From NCBI GenBank assembly GCA_028718065.1, contig JAQUMP010000129.1, forward strand, positions 1 to 8,364: a stretch of DNA of 8,364 nucleotides. The letters run 5' to 3'. The first letter of the stretch is position 1. Every line of letters starts with the position of its first letter. The notes below the pieces were generated by a model, which saw nothing but the letters and a program-made list of their open reading frames with translations, was not told where the DNA came from and ran no database searches. A program made the translations under genes and the position numbers. This document shows, piece by piece, positions 1 through 5,900 of the stretch. Origin of the DNA: Chitinivibrionales bacterium (GTDB taxonomy: Bacteria; Fibrobacterota; Chitinivibrionia; Chitinivibrionales; FEN-1185).

Positions 1-563
1 GCTCCTAATTCCCAACTGTCAATATTCGGGACCTCTATTAACGCTATTCCGCCGGGGCGCAGGAGCGCAAAAACCGCCCGCATGGCCTTGACCGGATCGG
101 GCAGGTGTTCCAGGACGTGCCGCATAATCACGGCGTCGAAGTGCTGCTTGTCGCGGGTATCGAATTGCATAAAATCCACATTAGAAACCGTTATGCCGAG
201 GAGCTTCTGCACCGATTGCATGAGCAGCGGCGAAAGCTCGATGCCTTCCACCTGCATGCCGTCCCGTTGCGCCAGATACAGCAGGCGCCCGTTGCCGCAG
301 CCGATCTCCAGGATGCGCTGCCCCGGCGCCAGAAAGCGTTTAAGAAAGCGGTAACTGGGGGTTTGTTCGCGGTTGACACGATGGGAATCGTCCTTTGGAT
401 CGATAAACTCCCGGGCGTATTGGGTCTGGTCGATGCCGTTTTCCGGATCGAGGATCACCAGGGCGCACGATTGGCAGCGGTAAAGCTTAAACCGGCCTTT
501 GTCACCCATTTCATGAAATGAGCGCAGGCCCTTTGATCCGCAAAGCAGGCATTGCATTATCAT
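1..563 (-). CDS. Class I SAM-dependent methyltransferase with N-terminal zinc ribbon (3' end cut off by the window)
   Basis: Reading the minus strand from the ATG at 563 gives 187 uninterrupted residues that run off the left edge. Residues 5-33 hold two CxxC pairs (C5/C8 and C30/C33, in CLLC and YRCQSC), which look like a small zinc ribbon. The Rossmann methyltransferase core follows: motif I ILEIGCGNG at 84-92, the acidic strand-2 end VEGIELS (E109), FDAVIM at 142-147, HVLEHLPDP at 149-157 and LRPGG at 168-172. This pattern is typical of the Methyltransf_11/23 group, which uses SAM. The acceptor cannot be read from sequence; relatives often sit in polysaccharide or small-molecule modification clusters, but no such neighbour is visible. 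The start is uncertain: ATG 563 and ATG 557 are in frame and neither has a clear Shine-Dalgarno. The gene is divergent from rex, and the distal Rex-like operator lies 45 nt upstream of its start. Confidence 0.88.
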   Translation of the reverse strand, partial: MIMQCLLCGSKGLRSFHEMGDKGRFKLYRCQSCALVILDPENGIDQTQYAREFIDPKDDSHRVNREQTPSYRFLKRFLAPGQRILEIGCGNGRLLYLAQRDGMQVEGIELSPLLMQSVQKLLGITVSNVDFMQFDTRDKQHFDAVIMRHVLEHLPDPVKAMRAVFALLRPGGIALIEVPNIDSWELG

Positions 564-608
564 AATGATAAAATAAAATTCGGATTACGATTTGTACATC
601 AATTAGTT

Positions 609-626
609 TTGTGAAATAATTCACCA
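609..626. promoter_or_regulatory. Distal Rex-type operator
   Basis: The sequence TTGTGAAATAATTCACCA matches the Rex consensus TTGTGAA-N4-TTCACAA at all but one fixed position (C for A near the right end). It lies between the divergent methyltransferase and rex genes. Its centre is 94 bp from the centre of the proximal box, close to nine helical turns. It could help repress rex by looping, or control the divergent methyltransferase. The pattern also resembles a CRP site (TGTGA-N6-TCACA); the adjacent rex gene makes Rex the more likely ligand, but this is inference. Confidence 0.68.
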
Positions 627-670
627 TTAATCGATTCGTTTGTATTGTTCTGATAAAAAACACAAAAACG

Positions 671-700
671 TTGACAACTAATTCCTATAAATTATATATT
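671..700 (+). promoter_or_regulatory. Predicted sigma-70-type promoter of the rex-serC-serA operon
   Basis: A perfect -35 TTGACA at 671-676 is followed after 18 bp by TATATT at 695-700, five of six matches to TATAAT. Transcription should start near 706-708, inside the proximal Rex box, leaving a leader of about 38 nt before the rex ATG. The 18-bp spacer is slightly long, and the AT-rich surroundings offer other -10-like words, so the exact -10 is uncertain. Confidence 0.65.
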
Positions 701-702
701 AT

Positions 703-720
703 TTGTGAAATAAATCACAA
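703..720. promoter_or_regulatory. Proximal Rex-type operator overlapping the rex transcription start
   Basis: TTGTGAAATAAATCACAA is an inverted repeat with perfect 6-bp arms (TTGTGA/TCACAA). It fits the Rex consensus TTGTGAA-N4-TTCACAA with a single mismatch. It begins 2 bp after the predicted -10 and covers the expected +1, the classic place for a repressor to block RNA polymerase. It lies 24 bp before the rex start codon, so autorepression relieved by low NADH/NAD+ is the natural reading. It also fits the CRP palindrome perfectly, so sequence alone does not exclude a CRP-family regulator. Confidence 0.78.
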
Positions 721-744
721 CTCATTGAGCAAATCAATATTAAT

Positions 745-1404
745 ATGCTGAAAAGTCTTTCCCCATCATCAATTCAGAGGCTCTGCGCTATTTATGGATT
801 ATTAGAGAGCTTGCATCAAGAGAACCAGGTCACGGTTTCTTCTTTTGAGCTCGGCGACAAATTGGGGATCGAGGCGCACAATATCCGTAAAGATATTAGT
901 TGCCTTGGCGAAATCGGCACAACGGGCAGCGGTTATGATGTGATAAAACTTCACCGGTTTATTGGAGAACTTTTAGGGCTCAGAAGCATTCATAAAGTTT
1001 GTGTGGTGGGGCTGGGCAGGCTGGGCAGCGCCTTGCTCTATAATGATAATTTCGGCCTGAGCGGATACCCGATCGTCGCCGGTTTCGATACCAACGTCAA
1101 CCGGCTGGAAACTTTACAAACCAGCATTCCCGTTTTTCCCGCCTACGAGCTGGAAACCCTTTGCGCGCGTCTGGCGCTGGACTATGCCTTGCTCACGGTG
1201 CCGGCCTCGGCCGCGACGGCGATGTGCGACCGGCTGATTGCCGCGGGCATCCGCGGCATCATTAACTTTACGCCCATAGCGCTCACCACCGCCGCTCCGG
1301 GCGTGGTCATTAGAAACGTGGACCTGCTCACCGATTTCAGGATTATTGCGGCGCAAACAGCCGTCGCGTCCTCAGTGGACGCCGGCACCCTTGCTGTACT
1401 TTAA
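745..1404 (+). CDS. rex: Redox-sensing transcriptional repressor Rex
   Basis: The 219-residue product has Rex family size and architecture. Rex binds operator DNA as a homodimer and leaves it when NADH rises relative to NAD+. The N-terminal winged helix (about 5-66) ends in IRKDISCLGEIG and the wing GTTGSGYDV, matching the family IRRD-S-FG--G--G-GY pattern. The Rossmann domain has VVGLGRLGSALL (GxGxxG at 89-94), FDT with D115 placed to hold the adenosine ribose of NAD(H), TVPA at 151-154, NFTP at 174-177 and IRNVDL at 189-194. The C-terminal part resembles the domain-swapped helix. The wing has TT (59-60) where many homologues carry basic residues, a possible shift in DNA contacts. The ATG at 745 lacks a strong Shine-Dalgarno. 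rex is first in an operon with serC 17 nt downstream, and it has two Rex boxes upstream. Confidence 0.93.
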   Translation: MLKSLSPSSIQRLCAIYGLLESLHQENQVTVSSFELGDKLGIEAHNIRKDISCLGEIGTTGSGYDVIKLHRFIGELLGLRSIHKVCVVGLGRLGSALLYNDNFGLSGYPIVAGFDTNVNRLETLQTSIPVFPAYELETLCARLALDYALLTVPASAATAMCDRLIAAGIRGIINFTPIALTTAAPGVVIRNVDLLTDFRIIAAQTAVASSVDAGTLAVL

Positions 1405-1421
1405 CAAAGGAGAATCTGCTT

Positions 1422-2504
1422 ATGTCGCGCGTTTACAATTTTTCCGCCGGACCATCCATGCTGCCCGAAACCGTGCTTAAACGGGCCGCCGCCGAAATGC
1501 TCGATTGCAGCGGCAGCGGGCAGTCGGTCATGGAGATGAGCCACCGCTCCAAGGAGTACGAGGAAATCATCCACGGCGCCGAGGCGCTGCTGCGCGAGAT
1601 CATGAACATCCCCGCCAATTACAAGGTGCTTTTTATGCAGGGCGGGGCCTCCAGCCAGTTCGCCATGGCGCCGCTCAACCTGTTTCGCAAAAGTAAACGG
1701 GCCGATTTCGTGCATACCGGCACCTGGTCGGGCAAGGCCATCAGCGAGGCCAAGCGCTACGGCACGGCGCGCGTCGTGGCCAGCTCCGAGGACAAAAACT
1801 TTACCTATATCCCCGCCTGCGATAAAAGCCTTTTCGATCCCGCGGCCGACTACGCCCATATTACCACGAACAATACCATCGAAGGCACGCTCTTTAAGAC
1901 GTTGCCCGATACGGGAAATGTGCCGCTCGCGGCGGACATGTCTTCCAATATTCTTTCGCAGGTCTACGATGTTTCCAGATTCGGTCTCATTTACGCGGGC
2001 GCGCAAAAAAATATAGGACCCGCGGGCCTTACCGTGGTGATTGTGCGCGAGGACCTAATCGGCGCTCAGCTTGAAATTACGCCGACCATGTTCAACTATA
2101 AAATCCAGGCCGAAAACGGTTCCATGTACAATACGCCGCCGTGCTACGCCATCTACATCGCCAAGCTGGTTTTTGAATTAGTCAAGAGCCAGGGCGGCGT
2201 GGCGGCCATGGAGGCCCTCAATATTAAAAAGGCGGGGCTGCTCTACGATTTTCTGGACAACTCCAAACTATTCAAGAGCCCCGTGGCGCCGCAGGCGCGT
2301 TCGCTCATGAACATCCCCTTTACCGCGCCCAGCGACGACCTTAATAATGCTTTTGTCAAGGAAGCCGCCAAGGCGGGCATGGTCAATTTAAAAGGCCACC
2401 GTTCCGTGGGCGGCATGCGCGCGAGCATTTACAATGCGATGCCGGTGGAAGGCGTTCAAAAATTGGTTGATTTCATGAAGACGTTTGAAAATAGTCATAA
2501 ATAA
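1422..2504 (+). CDS. serC: Phosphoserine aminotransferase (EC 2.6.1.52)
   Basis: This cytosolic PLP enzyme transfers an amino group from glutamate to 3-phosphohydroxypyruvate, the second step of serine synthesis. Family members may also serve pyridoxine synthesis. The 360-residue length is normal. Diagnostic stretches are YNFSAGPSMLP at 5-15, MEMSHRSKEYEEI at 37-49 (substrate-contact H41 and R42), GGASSQF at 74-80, the ring-stacking TGTW (W102), TTNNTIEGT at 148-156, ADMSSN (D172, pyridine nitrogen) and AGAQKN with the Schiff-base lysine at K196. The C-terminal GHRSVGGMRAS at 325-335 supplies the phosphate-binding H326/R327 and R333. The start at 1422 has AAAGGAG at 1406-1412, 9 nt upstream. 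The gene is 17 nt after rex and ahead of serA, whose product is its substrate. All key residues are present and no lesion is seen. Confidence 0.97.
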   Translation: MSRVYNFSAGPSMLPETVLKRAAAEMLDCSGSGQSVMEMSHRSKEYEEIIHGAEALLREIMNIPANYKVLFMQGGASSQFAMAPLNLFRKSKRADFVHTGTWSGKAISEAKRYGTARVVASSEDKNFTYIPACDKSLFDPAADYAHITTNNTIEGTLFKTLPDTGNVPLAADMSSNILSQVYDVSRFGLIYAGAQKNIGPAGLTVVIVREDLIGAQLEITPTMFNYKIQAENGSMYNTPPCYAIYIAKLVFELVKSQGGVAAMEALNIKKAGLLYDFLDNSKLFKSPVAPQARSLMNIPFTAPSDDLNNAFVKEAAKAGMVNLKGHRSVGGMRASIYNAMPVEGVQKLVDFMKTFENSHK

Positions 2505-2511
2505 AAACCTG

Positions 2512-2572
2512 ACTCACCTCTCGGCTTACGCCGTTTCCCCTCTCTTTTAAGAGAGGGGACAAAGGGGTGAGT
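2512..2572. repeat. Palindromic multi-stem element (REP-like) between serC and serA
   Basis: The gap between serC and serA folds into three nested parts. The outer stem is ACTCACC (2512-2518) with GGTGAGT (2566-2572). Inside it are a small hairpin, CGGC-TTAC-GCCG (2522-2533), and a perfect 10-bp stem, CCCCTCTCTT/AAGAGAGGGG (2537-2546 and 2549-2558). Outer CTCACC/GGTGAG arms around a CCCCTCTC/GAGAGGGG hairpin resemble interspersed palindromic repeats seen in many bacterial genomes, so this may be one copy of a genomic family. No T-run follows, so it is not a standard terminator. It ends 6 nt before the serA Shine-Dalgarno and could affect mRNA stability or serA translation. Confidence 0.7.
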
Positions 2573-2578
2573 TTTACG

Positions 2579-2584
2579 AAGGAG
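2579..2584 (+). promoter_or_regulatory. serA ribosome binding site that fixes the start
   Basis: AAGGAG lies 12 nt before the ATG at 2597. An in-frame GTG at 2567 would add ten residues, but it has no properly spaced Shine-Dalgarno and lies inside the palindromic element. The ATG also begins the protein at the usual family N-terminus (FKIQTLNKIS). Confidence 0.75.
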
Positions 2585-2596
2585 AAAATTAAAAGT

Positions 2597-3760
2597 ATGT
2601 TTAAAATCCAGACTCTTAACAAAATATCATCCAAAGGCCTTGAACTTTTGGACCGCGAAAGCTACGAGGTCGCCTCGGAAATGCTGCATCCCGATGCAAT
2701 TTTAGTGCGCAGCGCCGAAATGCACAAGATGGAGTTTGCGCCGAGTCTGCGGGCCATCGCGCGCGCCGGAGCCGGGGTCAACAACATTCCCATCGAGGCC
2801 TGTTCCGAAAAAGGCGTCGTGGTCTTTAATACGCCGGGCGCCAATGCCAACGGCGTCAAGGAACTCGTGCTGGCCGGGCTGCTGCTTTCGTCGCGCCGCA
2901 TCGTAGCCGGGCTTGCCTGGGCCAAATCTCTTATCGGTAAAGGCGACGCCGTCGGCAAACTTGTCGAGCAGGAAAAATCCAAATTCGAAGGGCCCGAGAT
3001 CAAGGGCAAGCGGCTCGGCGTTATCGGGTTGGGCGCCATCGGCGTAAAGGTGGCCAACGACGCCCTGGCGCTGGGCATGGAGGTAACCGGCTACGACCCG
3101 ATCATCTCGGTGGAAGCGGCCTGGGAGCTATCGCATAACGTAAAGCGTTCGCTCAGCCTGGACAACCTCCTGGCAAAATCGGACTATATCACCCTGCATG
3201 TTCCGCTCAACGATAAAACCAAGAGTCTGCTCAACCGTGAAAAATTCGCGCTCATGAAAAAAGGCGCGCGGCTGCTCAATTTTGCGCGCGGCGGCTTAGT
3301 CAACAACCAGGACCTCATTGCGGCCCTGCGCGACGGCACGGTCGGCGTTTATGTTACCGATTTCCCGGACGAGGAACTGCTCAAGGAGGAGGCCGTGATC
3401 GGTTTTCCGCACCTGGGCGCCTCAACCCCCGAAGCCGAAGATAATTGCGCCATCATGGCGGCCCGGCAATTGCGCAATTACCTGGAAAACGGCAATATTA
3501 AAAATGCCGTGAATTTTCCCGACTGCGAAATGGAGCCGTCCGGCCGCACCCGTCTGATTATCGGCAACCGCAACATTCCCACCATGGTCGGGCAGATCAC
3601 CACGATTCTGGCCGAGCATAAAATCAACATTGCCGATATGCTCAACAAGAGCCGTCACGACCTGGCCTTTAACATTATTGATATTGACAATGAGATAAAC
3701 GATGCCGTGATCGAAGCGCTCCGCAAAATCAACGGGGTCATCATGGCGCGGGTGGTTTGA
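2597..3760 (+). CDS. serA: D-3-phosphoglycerate dehydrogenase, short ACT-domain type (EC 1.1.1.95)
   Basis: The enzyme oxidises 3-phosphoglycerate with NAD+ to 3-phosphohydroxypyruvate and NADH, the committed step of serine synthesis. From the ATG at 2597 it is 387 residues long. The D-2-hydroxyacid dehydrogenase fold shows the substrate-domain stretch RAGAGVNNIP (56-65), the nucleotide motif GLGAIG (144-149) with YDP (D167) ending the second strand, catalytic R231 in NFARGGLVN and catalytic H272 in FPHLGAST. The usual DVFxxEP stretch is replaced by YVTDFPDEE (252-260), which I recall as normal for this short clostridial/Bacteroidota-type subfamily; the acid is probably supplied there. Residues from about 318 (RLIIGNRNIPTMVGQIT) to 387 form an ACT domain, which often binds serine for feedback inhibition. 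It follows serC after the palindromic gap and is followed by a terminator, so it closes the operon. Other D-2-hydroxyacid substrates are possible in principle, but linkage to serC argues strongly for phosphoglycerate. Confidence 0.95.
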   Translation: MFKIQTLNKISSKGLELLDRESYEVASEMLHPDAILVRSAEMHKMEFAPSLRAIARAGAGVNNIPIEACSEKGVVVFNTPGANANGVKELVLAGLLLSSRRIVAGLAWAKSLIGKGDAVGKLVEQEKSKFEGPEIKGKRLGVIGLGAIGVKVANDALALGMEVTGYDPIISVEAAWELSHNVKRSLSLDNLLAKSDYITLHVPLNDKTKSLLNREKFALMKKGARLLNFARGGLVNNQDLIAALRDGTVGVYVTDFPDEELLKEEAVIGFPHLGASTPEAEDNCAIMAARQLRNYLENGNIKNAVNFPDCEMEPSGRTRLIIGNRNIPTMVGQITTILAEHKINIADMLNKSRHDLAFNIIDIDNEINDAVIEALRKINGVIMARVV

Positions 3761-3775
3761 TACCCTGCTTTGCCG

Positions 3776-3814
3776 GCGGCCGTGCAGGATGCGCTGCACG
3801 GCCGCTCCCGTTTT
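3776..3814 (+). terminator. Intrinsic terminator of the rex-serC-serA operon
   Basis: A perfect 12-bp GC-rich stem, GCGGCCGTGCAG (3776-3787) and CTGCACGGCCGC (3794-3805), encloses a 6-nt loop. It is followed by TCCCG and a TTTT run at 3811-3814. It starts 15 nt after the serA stop codon. The T-run is short and set back by five bases, but the stem is very stable. It separates the serine operon from the propeller/TPR/valS unit. Confidence 0.82.
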
Positions 3815-3855
3815 AATCCTGCGCGTGTTTTTAGGTCCCGGGCCCTGCCAAATAG

Positions 3856-3861
3856 TATAAT
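3856..3861 (+). promoter_or_regulatory. Consensus -10 box just before the propeller gene
   Basis: A perfect TATAAT ends 9 nt before the ATG at 3871. Transcription would begin about 7 nt after it, near 3868, giving a leader of zero to a few nucleotides. No Shine-Dalgarno precedes the ATG, which agrees with a leaderless mRNA. No good -35 is present at 16-19 bp (the region reads TTAGGTCCCG) and there is no extended TGn, so an activator or another sigma factor may be needed. Confidence 0.55.
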
Positions 3862-3870
3862 TTAATCCCT

Positions 3871-5868
3871 ATGGATTTTACCCTCGATCAAGGGGCCGCT
3901 CCGCGGCAACGGCGGCCGCGCCGCAGCGCCCCGCCCGTGCTGGGCCTGGTGGCGCTTACGCTTACCGCGCTGCTGATACTAACGGTGCTGGCGATCCGCA
4001 TTTTTGCGGTAAAAAGCGCTGTGCAGCGGCAGGTGGCGTTCGACCCGCAAAAAAATATCCGCCTGCCGCACGTGAGCCGCGTTTATCGTATCCGTCAAGA
4101 TCCCCGGGAGAAGGCGCGCATCTGGTTCGCCACGGCCGAAGGCCTGCGCAGCTTTAACAACCAAACATTCGCCTGGACGCGCTACGGTCTGGATCATGGC
4201 CTGCCTTCGGAGGTCATAACCGATCTCTGTTTTGCCAAGGGAGAATTATTCGTTTCCACGGACCGCGGCGTGGCCCGCTTGAATGCCGGGGGCCAAAAAT
4301 TCACCGGCATAAAAATGGTCCCTTCAGTCAAGGACGCCGTGATTTTAAGCGTAGAAAGCGGCCCGGACGGTTCGGTTTTTTGCGGCAAATCAAGCGGCGG
4401 GCTGGCCGCGATTACCGCCGGCGATTCCCTCATGCGGCCGCTGCGTATAGGCGGCATCGGGGACAGCGAGCAGGTAAGCTGCATCCGCAATTTTAACGAT
4501 ACGCTTTTTTTCGGCCTCGCCGGCATGCGCGTGCTTAAATGGCATGCGGGCATGTCCCGCGCGCAGGCCTATATTTTTAACGCCAAAAAAATCTCCCACG
4601 CCACGGCCATCTGGGACCTCATTATGCACCGGGGACGGCTGTGGGCGGCCACCTCCGATAACGGCCTGTGGTTTGAGCGCGGCGCAAGCGACACGCTCGA
4701 CGAAGAAAAGGAGTTTCCGGCCAAGGGCGCCTTTGTCTTGACAGAATCGGAAGATGGCGTCTGGTGCGGCACGCCCTGGGGCCTGTGGCGCCGCTACGAC
4801 GCCACGGGCGTATGGCTGCAATTCATGCATCCCCAGGAGCGCTCCGCCGGGGATTTCGGCGTGGTGGCGCTGCTGCGCTGCGGCGATACGCTCTGGTACG
4901 GTTCGCAGGAGCTGGGCGGCGGCTTTTTAACCACGCGCTTCGTGCAGTGGAAGCCGCTGCGCGCGGGGCTTTCCAATCCCAATGTGGCCGCGCTCGCGGC
5001 AACGGATTCGTTTTTATGGACCGCCTACGGGTATCAGGGCGGTTACCTGGATAAATTCAGCGCCGCCGACGTGCAGTACCTGCGTAATTATAATTCCCAG
5101 GACGGCCTGAGCGATCCCAACATCGCCTGTATGGCCGCGGATGGAACGCGCTGTTACCTGGGAGGATTTGAAAGTTTCGTCGTCATCGATCTTAAAACCG
5201 GCGGCCGTAAAGTCTTTGCGGCCGGCGCCAAGCTTCCCGCCGGCGATATCGCCTGCCTCGCGCTTGACGAAAAGGATAATGTCTACCTGGGGAGCCAGTT
5301 CGGCGTCATAACCTATCGCGCCGCCGGCGATTCTTTGGCGCTGCTGGCCCCAACAAGGCCGTATCGCGTCACGGCGATTGCTCTTGACAAACAGGACCTC
5401 TGGATCGGCACCCTCGGCCAGGGCGTGCGCCGGTTCGATCGCGCCACCGGGCGGGAAACGGGCGCGTGTTTAACCGATACGCGCATGATCGTGGGGATTG
5501 CCTTGTATCAGGATTCCGGCAAGGCCTCGCTTTTTGCGGCGACACGCGAGCAGGGCTGTTTTAAGATCGATGGTGCCTCCGGCCAAAGCGCGCCGCTGCC
5601 GCTGCCCGCGCAACTGTTTTCGCAGGACCAGGACCAAAACAGCCGGCAGATCATGGCCTCGCGCGTCATAGATGGCCGGATCTGGCTGGGCACGCGCGAC
5701 GCGGGCTGCATAATTTACGATCCGGCGTACCACCGCTGGAAAACAATAACGTATTTTGATGGTTTGGTCAGCAACCAGGTGCGCTCGTTCTGCGAAACGG
5801 GCGAGTACGTGTGGATCGGCGCCTACGGCGGGGTCAACCGGATCGAAAAAAAATCGTTGCATTTGTAA
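3871..5868 (+). CDS. Membrane-anchored protein with 14 two-component-regulator-type propeller blades, no kinase domain
   Basis: The 665-residue product starts with an Arg-rich tail (PRQRRPRR at 11-18) and one hydrophobic segment at about 22-46. This predicts an N-in signal anchor with the rest in the periplasm or outside the cell. The remainder is built of blade motifs of the form hWhGT-xxGhxxhD (RegProp-like). I count 14, near residues 84, 126, 169, 212, 257, 297, 341, 382, 428, 471, 510, 554, 604 and 647. DGL-x-N/P-xV connectors typical of these sensors occur at about 108, 365, 410 and 629. Fourteen blades equal two seven-bladed propellers, the layout of the sensor part of hybrid two-component regulators, but the chain ends at blade 14 with no Y_Y_Y, histidine kinase or DNA-binding domain. 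The ligand is unknown. The ATG at 3871 lacks a Shine-Dalgarno. A TPR protein follows after 32 nt, probably in the same transcript. An extracytoplasmic sensor or scaffold role is inference. Confidence 0.85.
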   Translation: MDFTLDQGAAPRQRRPRRSAPPVLGLVALTLTALLILTVLAIRIFAVKSAVQRQVAFDPQKNIRLPHVSRVYRIRQDPREKARIWFATAEGLRSFNNQTFAWTRYGLDHGLPSEVITDLCFAKGELFVSTDRGVARLNAGGQKFTGIKMVPSVKDAVILSVESGPDGSVFCGKSSGGLAAITAGDSLMRPLRIGGIGDSEQVSCIRNFNDTLFFGLAGMRVLKWHAGMSRAQAYIFNAKKISHATAIWDLIMHRGRLWAATSDNGLWFERGASDTLDEEKEFPAKGAFVLTESEDGVWCGTPWGLWRRYDATGVWLQFMHPQERSAGDFGVVALLRCGDTLWYGSQELGGGFLTTRFVQWKPLRAGLSNPNVAALAATDSFLWTAYGYQGGYLDKFSAADVQYLRNYNSQDGLSDPNIACMAADGTRCYLGGFESFVVIDLKTGGRKVFAAGAKLPAGDIACLALDEKDNVYLGSQFGVITYRAAGDSLALLAPTRPYRVTAIALDKQDLWIGTLGQGVRRFDRATGRETGACLTDTRMIVGIALYQDSGKASLFAATREQGCFKIDGASGQSAPLPLPAQLFSQDQDQNSRQIMASRVIDGRIWLGTRDAGCIIYDPAYHRWKTITYFDGLVSNQVRSFCETGEYVWIGAYGGVNRIEKKSLHL

Positions 5869-5887
5869 AGCATTAGCGGGTGATTGC

Positions 5888-5894
5888 AAAGGAG
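5888..5894 (+). promoter_or_regulatory. Ribosome binding site fixing the start of the TPR gene
   Basis: AAAGGAG stands 6 nt before the ATG at 5901. An in-frame GTG at 5880 lies upstream of this site and would bury the signal sequence behind seven extra residues. The ATG start gives a clean MK-plus-hydrophobic signal. Confidence 0.8.
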
Positions 5895-5900
5895 AATGTC

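Noticed and set aside
105..521. Plus-strand open frame of 138 codons at the left edge
   Set aside because: It lies opposite the methyltransferase, whose motifs I, post-I and LRPGG are clear on the minus strand. The plus frame shows no family features.
670..678. Small palindrome GTTGACAAC as a third regulator site
   Set aside because: It is simply the -35 hexamer with flanking bases, too short and unlike the two Rex boxes.
703..720. CRP/FNR-type site instead of a Rex box
   Set aside because: The palindrome also fits TGTGA-N6-TCACA, but it stands in front of rex and both copies follow the Rex layout, so autoregulation is simpler. It is not formally excluded. There is no FNR TTGAT-N4-ATCAA core.
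1401..2006. Minus-strand open frame of 201 codons opposite serC
   Set aside because: serC on the plus strand has all catalytic residues. The antisense frame resembles no family I know and overlaps the operon.
2537..2558. Intrinsic terminator between serC and serA
   Set aside because: The 10-bp hairpin is followed by ACAAAGGGG rather than a T-run, and serA continues in the same orientation with its own ribosome binding site.
2567..2596. GTG start for serA at 2567
   Set aside because: It lies within the palindromic element without a well-placed Shine-Dalgarno; the ATG at 2597 has AAGGAG upstream and matches the family N-terminus.
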